DNA of 64,000 bases from the NCBI RefSeq assembly GCF_030913635.1, contig NZ_CP133188.1, positions 3,472,001-3,536,000 of the forward strand, given 5' to 3'. The position numbers and the translations under genes are program-made. The notes below the pieces were generated by a model, which saw only the letters and a list, made by a program, of their open reading frames with translations, was not told the DNA's origin and searched no databases. Below are positions 46,550 through 53,826 of this stretch, in pieces; within the stretch, counting starts at the first letter, position 1; each line of letters starts with the position of its first letter. This DNA is from Sedimentibacter sp. MB35-C1. Its GTDB lineage: Bacteria; Bacillota; Clostridia; Tissierellales; Sedimentibacteraceae.

Positions 46550-46615
46550 GATACCTCCCATCATTTCTGTATTCTTCTGTAATATGAACATTATCTCAGA
46601 ATTGAGATATCGTAT

Positions 46616-46903
46616 TTATTTGACTTTCCTTCTTTTGATCATGAAATATCCGTTTTCTCCGCCGCTTCTGTTTTTAAGTATTTCCTCCCTATCATAGGAA
46701 TCAACTACCACATCCTCATGAAATGCGTTGACTATATCATTAATGTCATCGAATTCAACATCTTCATCTTCCACAGCAGAATTAATTGTATCTGCAAAGC
46801 CTATTATTTCCGACATATCCTTCGTAATCTGCTCGATTTCATTTTCGTCTACCGACAGCTTTGAAAGTTTTGCGATTTTTAAAATATCTTCTCGAGTAAC
46901 CAT
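46616..46903 (-). CDS. gatC: Asp/Glu-tRNA amidotransferase subunit C
   Basis: GatC is the small stabilising subunit that wraps GatA and GatB. The 95-residue protein begins VTREDILKIAKLSKLSVDENEIEQITKDMSEIIGFADTI, typical of GatC, and ends with a long charged tail containing VDSYDREEILKNRSGGENGYF. The ATG has GGAGG upstream. It lies 10 bp after aspS and 67 bp before gatA, in one operon under the T-box. Confidence 0.94.
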   Translation of the reverse strand: MVTREDILKIAKLSKLSVDENEIEQITKDMSEIIGFADTINSAVEDEDVEFDDINDIVNAFHEDVVVDSYDREEILKNRSGGENGYFMIKRRKVK

Positions 46904-46912
46904 TGTAACCTC

Positions 46913-48661
46913 CTACCTTATTTTTATGTGAACCTCTCTGAGCTGCTGCTCTGTTACCTCACATGGTGCATTTGTCATCAAATCTTGTGCATTGCTGTTC
47001 ATAGGAAATGCAATAACCTCTCTTATGTTTTCTTCTCCAGTAAGAAGCATTATTATTCTGTCTATCCCCGGTGCCATGCCTGCATGAGGCGGCGCACCAT
47101 ACTTGAATGCATTAAACAATGCGGTGAATTTAGTCTGTAGATCATTTTCAGTATAGCCTGCTATTTCAAAAGCCTTAATCATTATATCAGTATCGTGATT
47201 TCTCACCGCACCCGAGGAAAGTTCAACTCCATTACATACAATATCATACTGATATGCCAAAATGTCAAGAGGGTCTTTCTCCGTAAGCGCTTCAAGTCCT
47301 CCCTGCGGCATTGAAAAAGGATTGTGCGTAAAGCTCATGTTTCCTGTTTCTTCATCAATTTCATACATGGGGAAATCGACTATGAAACACATCTCAAATT
47401 TATTTTCGTCAATTAATCCCAACCTGCTTGCCAGCTCTGTTCTAATTTGACCTGCCAGCTTCGGAGCATATTCTTTGTCATCTGCAATGAAAAACATTAC
47501 ATCGCCAGGCTTCAAGCCAGCTCTTTCTCTAATAATCATTCTGTCATCGTCAGTTAAAAATTTATCTATTGGCCCTTGATACTTCATTTCATTGTCAACT
47601 TTAATATACCCCAAGCCTTTCATTCCTATTTTCATAGCAAAATCCAGCATTTTTTCAAAAAAACTCTTTGACTGGGATGCACAGCCCGGAACATTTATCG
47701 CTCTCACCGTTTTTTTCCTGAAAGGAGCAAAGCCCGTTTCCGTGAACAAATCGCTTATATCTATAATTTCAAGAGGATTTCTTAAATCCGGCTTGTCAGT
47801 TCCATACTTAAGCATTGCTTCTGAGTACGGTATTCTTGCAAACGGAGGTTTTGAAACTTCTTTGTCAGAAAATTCTTTGAATGTATCATACAAAACTTCC
47901 TCTGCAACGTTAAGAACGTCCTCTTGTGTTGCAAATGCCATTTCAAAATCAAGCTGATAAAATTCTCCAGGTGAACGGTCTGCTCTTGCATCCTCATCTC
48001 TAAAGCATGGAGCTATTTGAAAATATTTATCAAATCCCGATACCATTAAAAGCTGTTTAAACATTTGAGGTGCCTGAGGCAAAGCATAAAACTTTCCCTG
48101 ATGCTTTCTGCTTGGTATAATATAATCTCTTGCTCCCTCCGGGGATGAGGCAGTCAATATTGGTGTCTGTATATCCAGAAAACCAAGTTCATTCATTTTA
48201 TTTCGCAGGTACGAAATAACTTTAGAACGAAAAACAATGTTATTGTGTACTTCTCTGTTTCTTAAATCAAGAAATCTATATTTAAGGCGAAGTTCCTCCT
48301 TCGTTTCCTTTGCCAAAGTAATTTCAAACGGAAGCTGTGATCTTATTTTTCCCAAAACTCGTATTACGTCAGCCTCAATCTCCACAGTTCCTGTTTCTAT
48401 CTTCTCGTTTATTGTATCATCGTCTCTTCTTACTACTTTGCCTGAGACAGAAATTGTGCTTTCCTTGCTTATACCTTCTATAAGAGATTCATCTTCTACA
48501 ACAATCTGTACCACTCCATAGTGGTCCCTTAAATCAATAAATTTTACTCCTCCGTGATCTCTTACATTTTCAAACCATCCTGCAACTCTTACTTCCTTGC
48601 CAATATGGCTTTCTCTTATTTCCCCGCAAGTATGTGTACGGTACTCATTAATTCTTGTCAT
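46913..48661 (-). CDS. aspS: Aspartyl-tRNA synthetase, probably non-discriminating
   Basis: AspRS charges tRNA(Asp), and in its non-discriminating form also tRNA(Asn), with aspartate. The 582-residue protein has an OB-fold anticodon domain (about 5-110, VRVAGWFENVRDHGGVKFIDLRD), class II motif 2 (FQIAPCFRDEDARADRSPGEFYQLDFEM, about 217-244), the bacterial GAD insertion (about 290-410) and motif 3 (GMAPGIDRIIMLLTG). The start at 48661 has AAGGATTG upstream; an open frame upstream runs into the T-box and is not coding. Sharing an operon with gatCAB under a T-box whose specifier includes an Asn codon implies that it makes Asp-tRNA(Asn) for transamidation; this last point is inference. Confidence 0.93.
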   Translation of the reverse strand: MTRINEYRTHTCGEIRESHIGKEVRVAGWFENVRDHGGVKFIDLRDHYGVVQIVVEDESLIEGISKESTISVSGKVVRRDDDTINEKIETGTVEIEADVIRVLGKIRSQLPFEITLAKETKEELRLKYRFLDLRNREVHNNIVFRSKVISYLRNKMNELGFLDIQTPILTASSPEGARDYIIPSRKHQGKFYALPQAPQMFKQLLMVSGFDKYFQIAPCFRDEDARADRSPGEFYQLDFEMAFATQEDVLNVAEEVLYDTFKEFSDKEVSKPPFARIPYSEAMLKYGTDKPDLRNPLEIIDISDLFTETGFAPFRKKTVRAINVPGCASQSKSFFEKMLDFAMKIGMKGLGYIKVDNEMKYQGPIDKFLTDDDRMIIRERAGLKPGDVMFFIADDKEYAPKLAGQIRTELASRLGLIDENKFEMCFIVDFPMYEIDEETGNMSFTHNPFSMPQGGLEALTEKDPLDILAYQYDIVCNGVELSSGAVRNHDTDIMIKAFEIAGYTENDLQTKFTALFNAFKYGAPPHAGMAPGIDRIIMLLTGEENIREVIAFPMNSNAQDLMTNAPCEVTEQQLREVHIKIR

Positions 48662-48754
48662 AACTTTCAATCCTTTCAATATGCTTAATTTTTTCGTATC
48701 TTTTGAGTCCAGGCAGACCCGCAAAATCTCTTCGCTTGACATATTACGGGCATA

Positions 48755-49031
48755 CAAAAACTCCTTCATCCCAAAGGGACGAAGGAGTATATCATTCGCG
48801 GTACCACCCTAATTAGCATATACTTGCGTACAAGCTCACTCGAAAGACACTAACATGTCTTTGCCGCTTTAACGCTCGGATGCGTTTGAGCCTACTCTTG
48901 CATATGCAATTTGGGTCAAAAGCTCAAGGATGTTCTTCATTTAAAACCATTGTGATAGACTCTCACCGACGCTATCTCTCTGTAACCTAAGTTCTAAATT
49001 ACTCTTCCTGTCATCGCCTGATATTTGTTTT
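48755..49031 (-). promoter_or_regulatory. T-box leader of aspS-gatCAB operon, specifier GAAC (Glu/Asn)
   Basis: On the minus strand this leader holds the T-box signature AGGGTGGTACCGCG (48797-48810) that pairs with the 3' end of uncharged tRNA. A terminator hairpin with CTCCTTCGTCCC / GGGATGAAGGAG arms and TTTTT follows (48755-48787). The stem I region (about 48920-49020) has the AGAGAGA bulge and GGTGAGAG. The specifier region reads ATGAAGAACATCC: AAC (Asn; 48932-48934) is followed by the conserved A, and the overlapping GAA (Glu) is one base earlier. The same overlap is known from the C. acetobutylicum transamidation operon. Uncharged tRNA would switch on the operon. Confidence 0.9.
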
Positions 49032-49037
49032 TATTTA

Positions 49038-49065
49038 ATTATATTTATTTTTTTTCATTTGTCAA
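49038..49065 (-). promoter_or_regulatory. Promoter of the T-box operon
   Basis: On the minus strand TTGACA (49060-49065) and TATAAT (49038-49043) are 16 bp apart. This places the transcript start near 49031, just before stem I of the T-box. Confidence 0.85.
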
Positions 49066-49139
49066 GAGTTATTGTAAATTTTTTATGTAATTTTTGCTAT
49101 CAAAAAATATTTTCACTCTTGATTATAAATATTACATAT

Positions 49140-49151
49140 ATTGCTATCAGC
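49140..49151. promoter_or_regulatory. Third copy of GCTGATAGCAAT element
   Basis: ATTGCTATCAGC is the exact reverse complement of the half-palindrome at 49809-49820 in the XRE promoter region. It lies just past the 3' end of the SLOG gene, 75 bp upstream of the T-box promoter. It may be an extra binding site or chance. Confidence 0.35.
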
Positions 49152-49172
49152 TTGTTTGAACTACTCCAATAG

Positions 49173-49742
49173 TCAGTGTTCGTTGAAATTGACATTAAAT
49201 ATATATTTTTTTCTTGGAAATACTGATTCGTCATAATCCATATTTATTACTATTCTTCCCTTTGTTCTTGCATATTCGATTAAATTATCGAGAAAGCTTG
49301 TACCTTCCCCGAAAAATATGATATATTTAGATTTATTTATCATGTATTGATTTCGTTTTTTCATACAGTCATCGGTGTAGTGGTATTGCAGAAGAACTTC
49401 TCTGTCGCTCTTATTCATAATTGAATAATATTTATTTCTTTGCCCTCCTGTCCAGTTTATAGAATGGTTTTCGTATGGCAATATGCCTTCCAGCGTCAGC
49501 TTCGGATATTTTTCTTTCAGCTCTATTACAGCTTCAGCAGCACACTGCTCGAAACCTATATTCATTCCGCTTAAAAAATGTGACACATGTGAATTTTCAA
49601 CTAAATCGATAATGTTATTTTTAATTTTTGGCTTAATAAGTTCATAGTAAGAAGCCTCTTCTTGCCCAACTATTTTTTTGGAACTGCATCCTCCGATGAT
49701 ACAGCAAGTATCTAGTTTACTAAAATTTTTCAAGTAATGCAC
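49173..49742 (-). CDS. SLOG-domain protein (DUF1273/YpsA-like)
   Basis: A 189-residue single-domain protein. The N-terminus CCIIGGCSSKKIVG is an unusual version of the Rossmann start (family: TGYRP). The core FLSGMNIGFEQCAAEAVIELKEKYPKLTLEGILPYENHSINWTGGQRNKYY and the late YMINKSKYIIFFGEGTSFLDNLIEYARTKGRIVINMD match the YpsA/DUF1273 branch of the SLOG superfamily, thought to bind nucleotide-like ligands. It is transcribed divergently from an XRE repressor gene, with palindromic sites between them, suggesting that the repressor controls it. The biological role is unknown; YpsA in other Firmicutes affects cell division, but this protein is diverged. Confidence 0.75.
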   Translation of the reverse strand: MHYLKNFSKLDTCCIIGGCSSKKIVGQEEASYYELIKPKIKNNIIDLVENSHVSHFLSGMNIGFEQCAAEAVIELKEKYPKLTLEGILPYENHSINWTGGQRNKYYSIMNKSDREVLLQYHYTDDCMKKRNQYMINKSKYIIFFGEGTSFLDNLIEYARTKGRIVINMDYDESVFPRKKYIFNVNFNEH

Positions 49743-49766
49743 CTCATTTCTCAGATAACTTTTAAA

Positions 49767-49820
49767 TACGCTACCAGCGTAATTATATAATTATAGCTTA
49801 TTTAATACGCTGATAGCAAT
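49767..49820. promoter_or_regulatory. Candidate XRE operator pair between divergent genes
   Basis: TACGCTACCAGCGTA (49767-49781) is a perfect 6-bp inverted repeat with a 3-bp centre. TACGCTGATAGCAAT (49806-49820) repeats the left half. The copies are 39 bp apart and flank the AT-rich TATAATTATA promoter region between the SLOG and XRE genes. XRE repressors usually bind such paired sites, so autoregulation is inferred. Confidence 0.6.
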
Positions 49821-49846
49821 AGCTAATATATAAAAGAGGTGATTTA

Positions 49847-50200
49847 ATGGAAGAAAATATCACGCTTCAAATTGGCAAACGCCTGCGTAAGCGACGAGAA
49901 AAATTGAATATGACCAGAGAAGTATTCGCAGAAAAAGCCGGAATTTCTCCTCAGTTTTTAGCTGAGATAGAAAACGGAAAAAAAGGAATGTCCGTGGCAA
50001 CACTTTATAAAATATGCAATAACTTTAGGATCTCTGCAGATTATTTATTATTCGGAACAATATCTTCTAAGCCTTTATCAGATGCCACAAAAGAAGCTTC
50101 ACCGATTCTATCTGAACCTTACCGCTCGTACACAGAAGATATCATGGAAATCGTAAATGATATAATAAATGAATCACAGGGAAACTATAGAAAAAAATAA
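49847..50200 (+). CDS. XRE family transcriptional regulator
   Basis: A 117-residue protein with an N-terminal helix-turn-helix of the Cro/CI type (about 8-64): IGKRLRKRREKLNMTREVFAEKAGISPQFLAEIENGKKGMSVATLYKICNNFRISADYLLFG. A short C-terminal tail (65-117) with no recognised domain follows and may mediate dimerisation. AGAGGTG precedes the ATG. It is divergent from the SLOG gene, with palindromic sites in between that fit autorepression. The inducing signal is unknown. The gene is monocistronic and faces a shared terminator. Confidence 0.88.
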   Translation: MEENITLQIGKRLRKRREKLNMTREVFAEKAGISPQFLAEIENGKKGMSVATLYKICNNFRISADYLLFGTISSKPLSDATKEASPILSEPYRSYTEDIMEIVNDIINESQGNYRKK

Positions 50201-50277
50201 CCATTTAAAATATAACAGATGCTTGTTAAGAGATGCTAGTTTATTTTACAGCCATCATTTTGTAACAATATTTTCAT

Positions 50278-50322
50278 AAAAAGCCGCATATTATTTTTAA
50301 AAAATAACATGCGGCTTTTTAA
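50278..50322. terminator. Bidirectional terminator between XRE and DUF4179 genes
   Basis: AAAAAGCCGCAT / ATGCGGCTTTTT arms, with further AT pairing inside, and A/T runs on both ends. It serves the two convergent genes. Confidence 0.88.
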
Positions 50323-50328
50323 TTTTAC

Positions 50329-51714
50329 TTAATCATTTATAGGTAGTTTAATTCTTATTGGTTCATCCAAGAATATTATTGGAGCAAGAGACCTTTGCAA
50401 AACAACTTTACCGCTTTGAGGATATTTTACTGTAATTAATGTTTCCATTTGAGAATTGTATGAAGAAGTCCCTTCGCTATCAAGTCTATAAACATTCCCA
50501 TCTGTATCTTTATAATCACGATTAAACATTTGAAAATTATCATCATTTACTGTTTGGGTTGAAAAAACTAATGTTGCATCATCGGACTTCTTAATAACTT
50601 GTTTTAACTCTAACCCTTCAATATTTGGAGTTATTGTTTTATTATCTATATCAACGGTTATAAATTCTTCATCTTTATTTAATAAACGAACTCCCTTAAT
50701 CAGCAGCTCTTGTTTTTTAGGTGCATCAAAGTAGCTAGATTCAATAAAAATGCGCATCCATGTATTCTCAACATCATTGGTAGAACTAAAGCCGTTGATA
50801 TTACCTTTTAAAATTTTATAATTATCCTGAACCACTTCTAATTCAAGCCCTTTAATAAAAGCATAATTTTCTTTGGGGAATGAAAAGTTCACTTCTGTTC
50901 CTGTAGGGTATACTTTCATATCCTCAGCTATAATATTTTGATCAAGTATTGTATAGCTCTTATTTATTTCATAAGTTTTTGGCTCAACAAAATCTTCTAA
51001 TTCTATGTGAAAATTAAAGGTTCCCATAGTTTCAAATGAAGAATTTGATTTAGCATCATAGGGTTTTTCCGATATTACATCTTCCTCTGAATCCAATGTA
51101 TTTTCAATTTTAACTTCTACTTCTAAGTCTATTGATCTTGGCATTTTCCCTTCCGTGAAATGATAATCTTGCATAATAAAGCCAAAATTTTGATCTCTGC
51201 CTTCTGATGATAGACCAGAGGCTGAATAGCCGTATCCTTCAACTTCCTCTCCTGTGTCGCTGTTTTTCATACTTTTCAAGAAAATATTAATCCATTGATT
51301 TGGTTGTTGTTCAAATTCTTCAGGCATTTGAAAAAATAAAATTAATTTCTTTTCATCAGCTATAGCATATGGCAAAAGCAATCTGTTATTACCATCCCAG
51401 GAAACAAGATCTAGTCTTTGTACATATTCATTTTCAATTGCCTTACTTAAACTTTTATCAAACTTAACATATTCAGCAAGCCTGCCGATAACAGGAACAT
51501 CCGATACTGCATTAGCAAATGCCGGGTTTATATTTATCAAGAAAACAAAAAGTATTGAAGCAGCAAAAGCAGTAATAGAACTTAATATAGTTCTCTTTTT
51601 CCTTTTTTCTCTCTTAACACGATTTTCAAATCTTGCCTCTACTCCAGAAAGATTATCTGGATATATAAATAATTTATTTCTTAATTCATCCCATTTTTCA
51701 TTATTATCCAGCAT
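50329..51714 (-). CDS. DUF4179/DUF5643 membrane protein, probable anti-sigma factor
   Basis: A 461-residue protein with a short cytoplasmic N-terminus (about 1-38), one transmembrane helix (about 41-60, ILSSITAFAASILFVFLINI) and a large extracytoplasmic part. The segment NPAFANAVSDVPVIGRLAEYVKF directly after the helix is typical of DUF4179, and the beta-rich remainder includes a DUF5643-like domain. Such proteins are encoded right after ECF sigma factors and are taken to bind the sigma factor at the membrane. Here it starts 12 bp after the sigma factor gene, with AAAGGAG before the ATG. The signal released at the cell surface is unknown. Confidence 0.85.
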   Translation of the reverse strand: MLDNNEKWDELRNKLFIYPDNLSGVEARFENRVKREKRKKRTILSSITAFAASILFVFLININPAFANAVSDVPVIGRLAEYVKFDKSLSKAIENEYVQRLDLVSWDGNNRLLLPYAIADEKKLILFFQMPEEFEQQPNQWINIFLKSMKNSDTGEEVEGYGYSASGLSSEGRDQNFGFIMQDYHFTEGKMPRSIDLEVEVKIENTLDSEEDVISEKPYDAKSNSSFETMGTFNFHIELEDFVEPKTYEINKSYTILDQNIIAEDMKVYPTGTEVNFSFPKENYAFIKGLELEVVQDNYKILKGNINGFSSTNDVENTWMRIFIESSYFDAPKKQELLIKGVRLLNKDEEFITVDIDNKTITPNIEGLELKQVIKKSDDATLVFSTQTVNDDNFQMFNRDYKDTDGNVYRLDSEGTSSYNSQMETLITVKYPQSGKVVLQRSLAPIIFLDEPIRIKLPIND

Positions 51715-51726
51715 AATAACTCCTTT

Positions 51727-52203
51727 CTAATCAGATATCTCAATTTTCAAAATTTCCAATGCTTTTCTTGAGCGTGTAGACACTGTACCATCTGGTATCC
51801 TCAATATTTCTGCTGTTTCAGATATTGTAAAGCCTACAAAATATCTTAGTATGATCACTTTTCTTAGGTCTTCCGGCAGATTGTTAACTGCAATTTTTAA
51901 ATAAATTGAATCTTCTCCCGAATTTTGCGAATCTTCCGGCAGAACATCCACACTTAATTCTCTCTTGCCTTTCCTAATAATTTTTAAGCATTCATTAATC
52001 AATATTCTGGTAACCCACGTTTTTAGATATTTGGGTTCTTTCAAATCATGCCTGTGTGCATACCCTTGATACACTGCCTCATCAACTGCATCCAACGATT
52101 TAGTTTCATCATGGAGATAACTAAATGCAACCCTATAAAGCATTTCCTTATTTTCTGTTATAAATGAGATATAAGTTTCTTTGTCAATTTTATGATTAAA
52201 CAT
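51727..52203 (-). CDS. ECF-type RNA polymerase sigma factor
   Basis: A 158-residue sigma-70 family protein of the extracytoplasmic-function group. Region 2 (about 15-75) includes ENKEMLYRVAFSYLHDETKSLDAVDEAVYQGYAH and LKTWVTRILINECLKIIRK. Region 4 (about 100-155) has LPEDLRKVIILRYFVGFTISETAEILRIPDGTVSTRSRKALEIL, the -35 binding helix-turn-helix. It resembles the SigV/SigI-like group. It is co-transcribed with the DUF4179 protein, its presumed anti-sigma. AAGGAAGG lies before the ATG. Its target promoters are unknown. Confidence 0.92.
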   Translation of the reverse strand: MFNHKIDKETYISFITENKEMLYRVAFSYLHDETKSLDAVDEAVYQGYAHRHDLKEPKYLKTWVTRILINECLKIIRKGKRELSVDVLPEDSQNSGEDSIYLKIAVNNLPEDLRKVIILRYFVGFTISETAEILRIPDGTVSTRSRKALEILKIEISD

Positions 52204-52344
52204 TGCACTAATTACCTTCCTTTATACTTATTAGAGTAAGAAACATGACATTTTCATTTCATAAATAAAAAAAATTTTCAAAAGGAATATACGCCCAACA
52301 GAAGTTGCAAAGTATGTACAATAAGGTTATTGAATATTGAGCAT

Positions 52345-52383
52345 ACAAAATAAACCCGTTATCATAGATACGAGCCTATTTTG
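52345..52383 (-). terminator. Candidate terminator of amidohydrolase gene
   Basis: Arms of 13 bp with three G-U pairs (minus strand: AAAATAGGCTCGT with ACGGGTTTATTTT) around a 13-nt loop, with only weak T-richness after it. It is 45 bp downstream of the stop codon. Confidence 0.4.
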
Positions 52384-52427
52384 CACTTCAATCTATTTAA
52401 GCTTATATAAAGTGTACAATTCAAGTT

Positions 52428-53729
52428 CTAATTATACTGCACTTTGCTAATTCCTTTTCCTCTTCTTATGATTTTTTTGCATATTTTGTCTGTTTCCTCA
52501 GCTATAAGATTTATATCTGCCTTTAATTTCCCGTCATACTTCAAAAACTCGCCTTGTACCATTGTACATTTTATGTTTCGGGCATCAGAACTGTATATTA
52601 TCGATGCAAGAGGATCATATACAGGAAATGTATTTGGAAGATTCAAGTCCCATATAAGCAAATCCGCGTCATAACCTTCCTTGATTTTACCTGTATTGAA
52701 TCCTAGTGGCCCGTGTCCGTTCATGAGTCTTTTCCATATTTCAGGGATTTTAAATTCAGCAGCATCGCCAAGCATGAGCTTGCCGTTCAAAGCAAACAGC
52801 CTTGCTTGCTCCAAAGGGCTTAGAGTATTTGAGCTGGCTGCTCCGTCCGTACCGAACGAATAGTTTAGCTTATTTTTAAGCTTATATATGTTTCCTTCGC
52901 CCATGCTGAGCTTCATATAAGTTTTAGGGCAGAATGCAAAAAAAACATTATCATTTAACAGACTGACATCATCATCTGTAGTCCATAATCCGTGAGCGAT
53001 TATTGCACTGATATCCAAGCCTCCACTTTCGTCAAGAATTTGAATCGGTGTCTTGCCTGTAAGCTTTACGCTGTCCTCCACCTGCTCCTTTGTTTCAGAA
53101 GCATGGATGTGTATGCCTACACCAAGTTTTTTTGCACTGTCTATTATTTCTTTAAGTTGCTTGCCGGGACAGGTATATGGAGCGTGAGGCCCAAACCTTA
53201 AATTAATTCTTGAATTTTTCCCGTTGTATTTATGTATAAAGCTCTCCGCATCTGACAGCTGTTTTTCGTAATCCTCTGACAATCCAAATATTGTAGGAGC
53301 GATGTCCGCTCTTATTCCCATATATTCAGCCGCTCTGTAGACGGATTCCTGAGCAAAGTAATGGTCTGCAAATGCCGTTACTCCATTGTCGATCATTTCT
53401 GCGGCTGCCATTGCTGCTCCCCAATAAACATCTTCCGCCTCAAGCTTGCTCTCATAGGGAAATATTTTCTCATTGAACCAATCGCCAATTGAAACATCTT
53501 CAGCTATTCCTTTCAATATATTCATCGGTGAATGTGTATGGAGATTTACAAAGCCGGGAGTAATGTATAGTCCTTCGCAGTCAACTTCATTGTATTCTCC
53601 TTCAACACTTTCAGCATCCGTAATCTTTTCTATCCTGCCTTCATTAACATATATGTTTTTTTGTTCAGAAACACTGCCGTTTTCATCAATAATGCAGCCA
53701 TTTCGCAAAAGTATTTTTTCGCTATTCAT
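52428..53729 (-). CDS. Amidohydrolase, MtaD/SsnA-like (S-adenosylhomocysteine/methylthioadenosine deaminase type)
   Basis: A metal-dependent deaminase of 433 residues. Metal ligands are in VNLHTHSPMNILKGIAEDVS (His pair at about 64-66), HIHASETKEQVEDSV (about 210), IAHGLWTTDDDVSLL (about 240) and FGTDGAASSNTLSPLEQARL (Asp at about 292). The set matches 5'-methylthioadenosine/S-adenosylhomocysteine deaminases and related cytosine/guanine deaminases; the exact purine substrate cannot be told. I prefer the ATG at 53729, where GAGGTG is properly spaced; a GTG six bases upstream would overlap that site. It follows the clpC operon on the same strand but is separated from it by a terminator. Confidence 0.85.
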   Translation of the reverse strand: MNSEKILLRNGCIIDENGSVSEQKNIYVNEGRIEKITDAESVEGEYNEVDCEGLYITPGFVNLHTHSPMNILKGIAEDVSIGDWFNEKIFPYESKLEAEDVYWGAAMAAAEMIDNGVTAFADHYFAQESVYRAAEYMGIRADIAPTIFGLSEDYEKQLSDAESFIHKYNGKNSRINLRFGPHAPYTCPGKQLKEIIDSAKKLGVGIHIHASETKEQVEDSVKLTGKTPIQILDESGGLDISAIIAHGLWTTDDDVSLLNDNVFFAFCPKTYMKLSMGEGNIYKLKNKLNYSFGTDGAASSNTLSPLEQARLFALNGKLMLGDAAEFKIPEIWKRLMNGHGPLGFNTGKIKEGYDADLLIWDLNLPNTFPVYDPLASIIYSSDARNIKCTMVQGEFLKYDGKLKADINLIAEETDKICKKIIRRGKGISKVQYN

Positions 53730-53786
53730 ATGCACCTCTTCAACGCTTTTTATTAATTATACTATAAATAATATTTTTTTAAAATA

Positions 53787-53813
53787 AAAATGCCGGAATA
53801 TCCGGCACTTTTA
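53787..53813 (-). terminator. Terminator of ctsR-mcsA-mcsB-clpC operon
   Basis: TGCCGGA / TCCGGCA arms with A/T extension and a 4-nt loop are followed by a T-rich run on the minus strand, 14 bp after the clpC stop. Confidence 0.88.
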
Positions 53814-53826
53814 CAGTTAACCATCG

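Noticed and set aside
48661-48769. N-terminal extension of aspS by 36 codons
   Set aside because: The extension lies in the T-box terminator region and has no homology to AspRS; the ATG at 48661 has a proper ribosome site and starts the conserved OB-fold.
49140-49820. 12-bp inverted copies flanking the SLOG gene as transposon ends
   Set aside because: There is no transposase or target-site duplication, and one copy is part of a palindrome at the XRE promoter, so operator sites are more likely.
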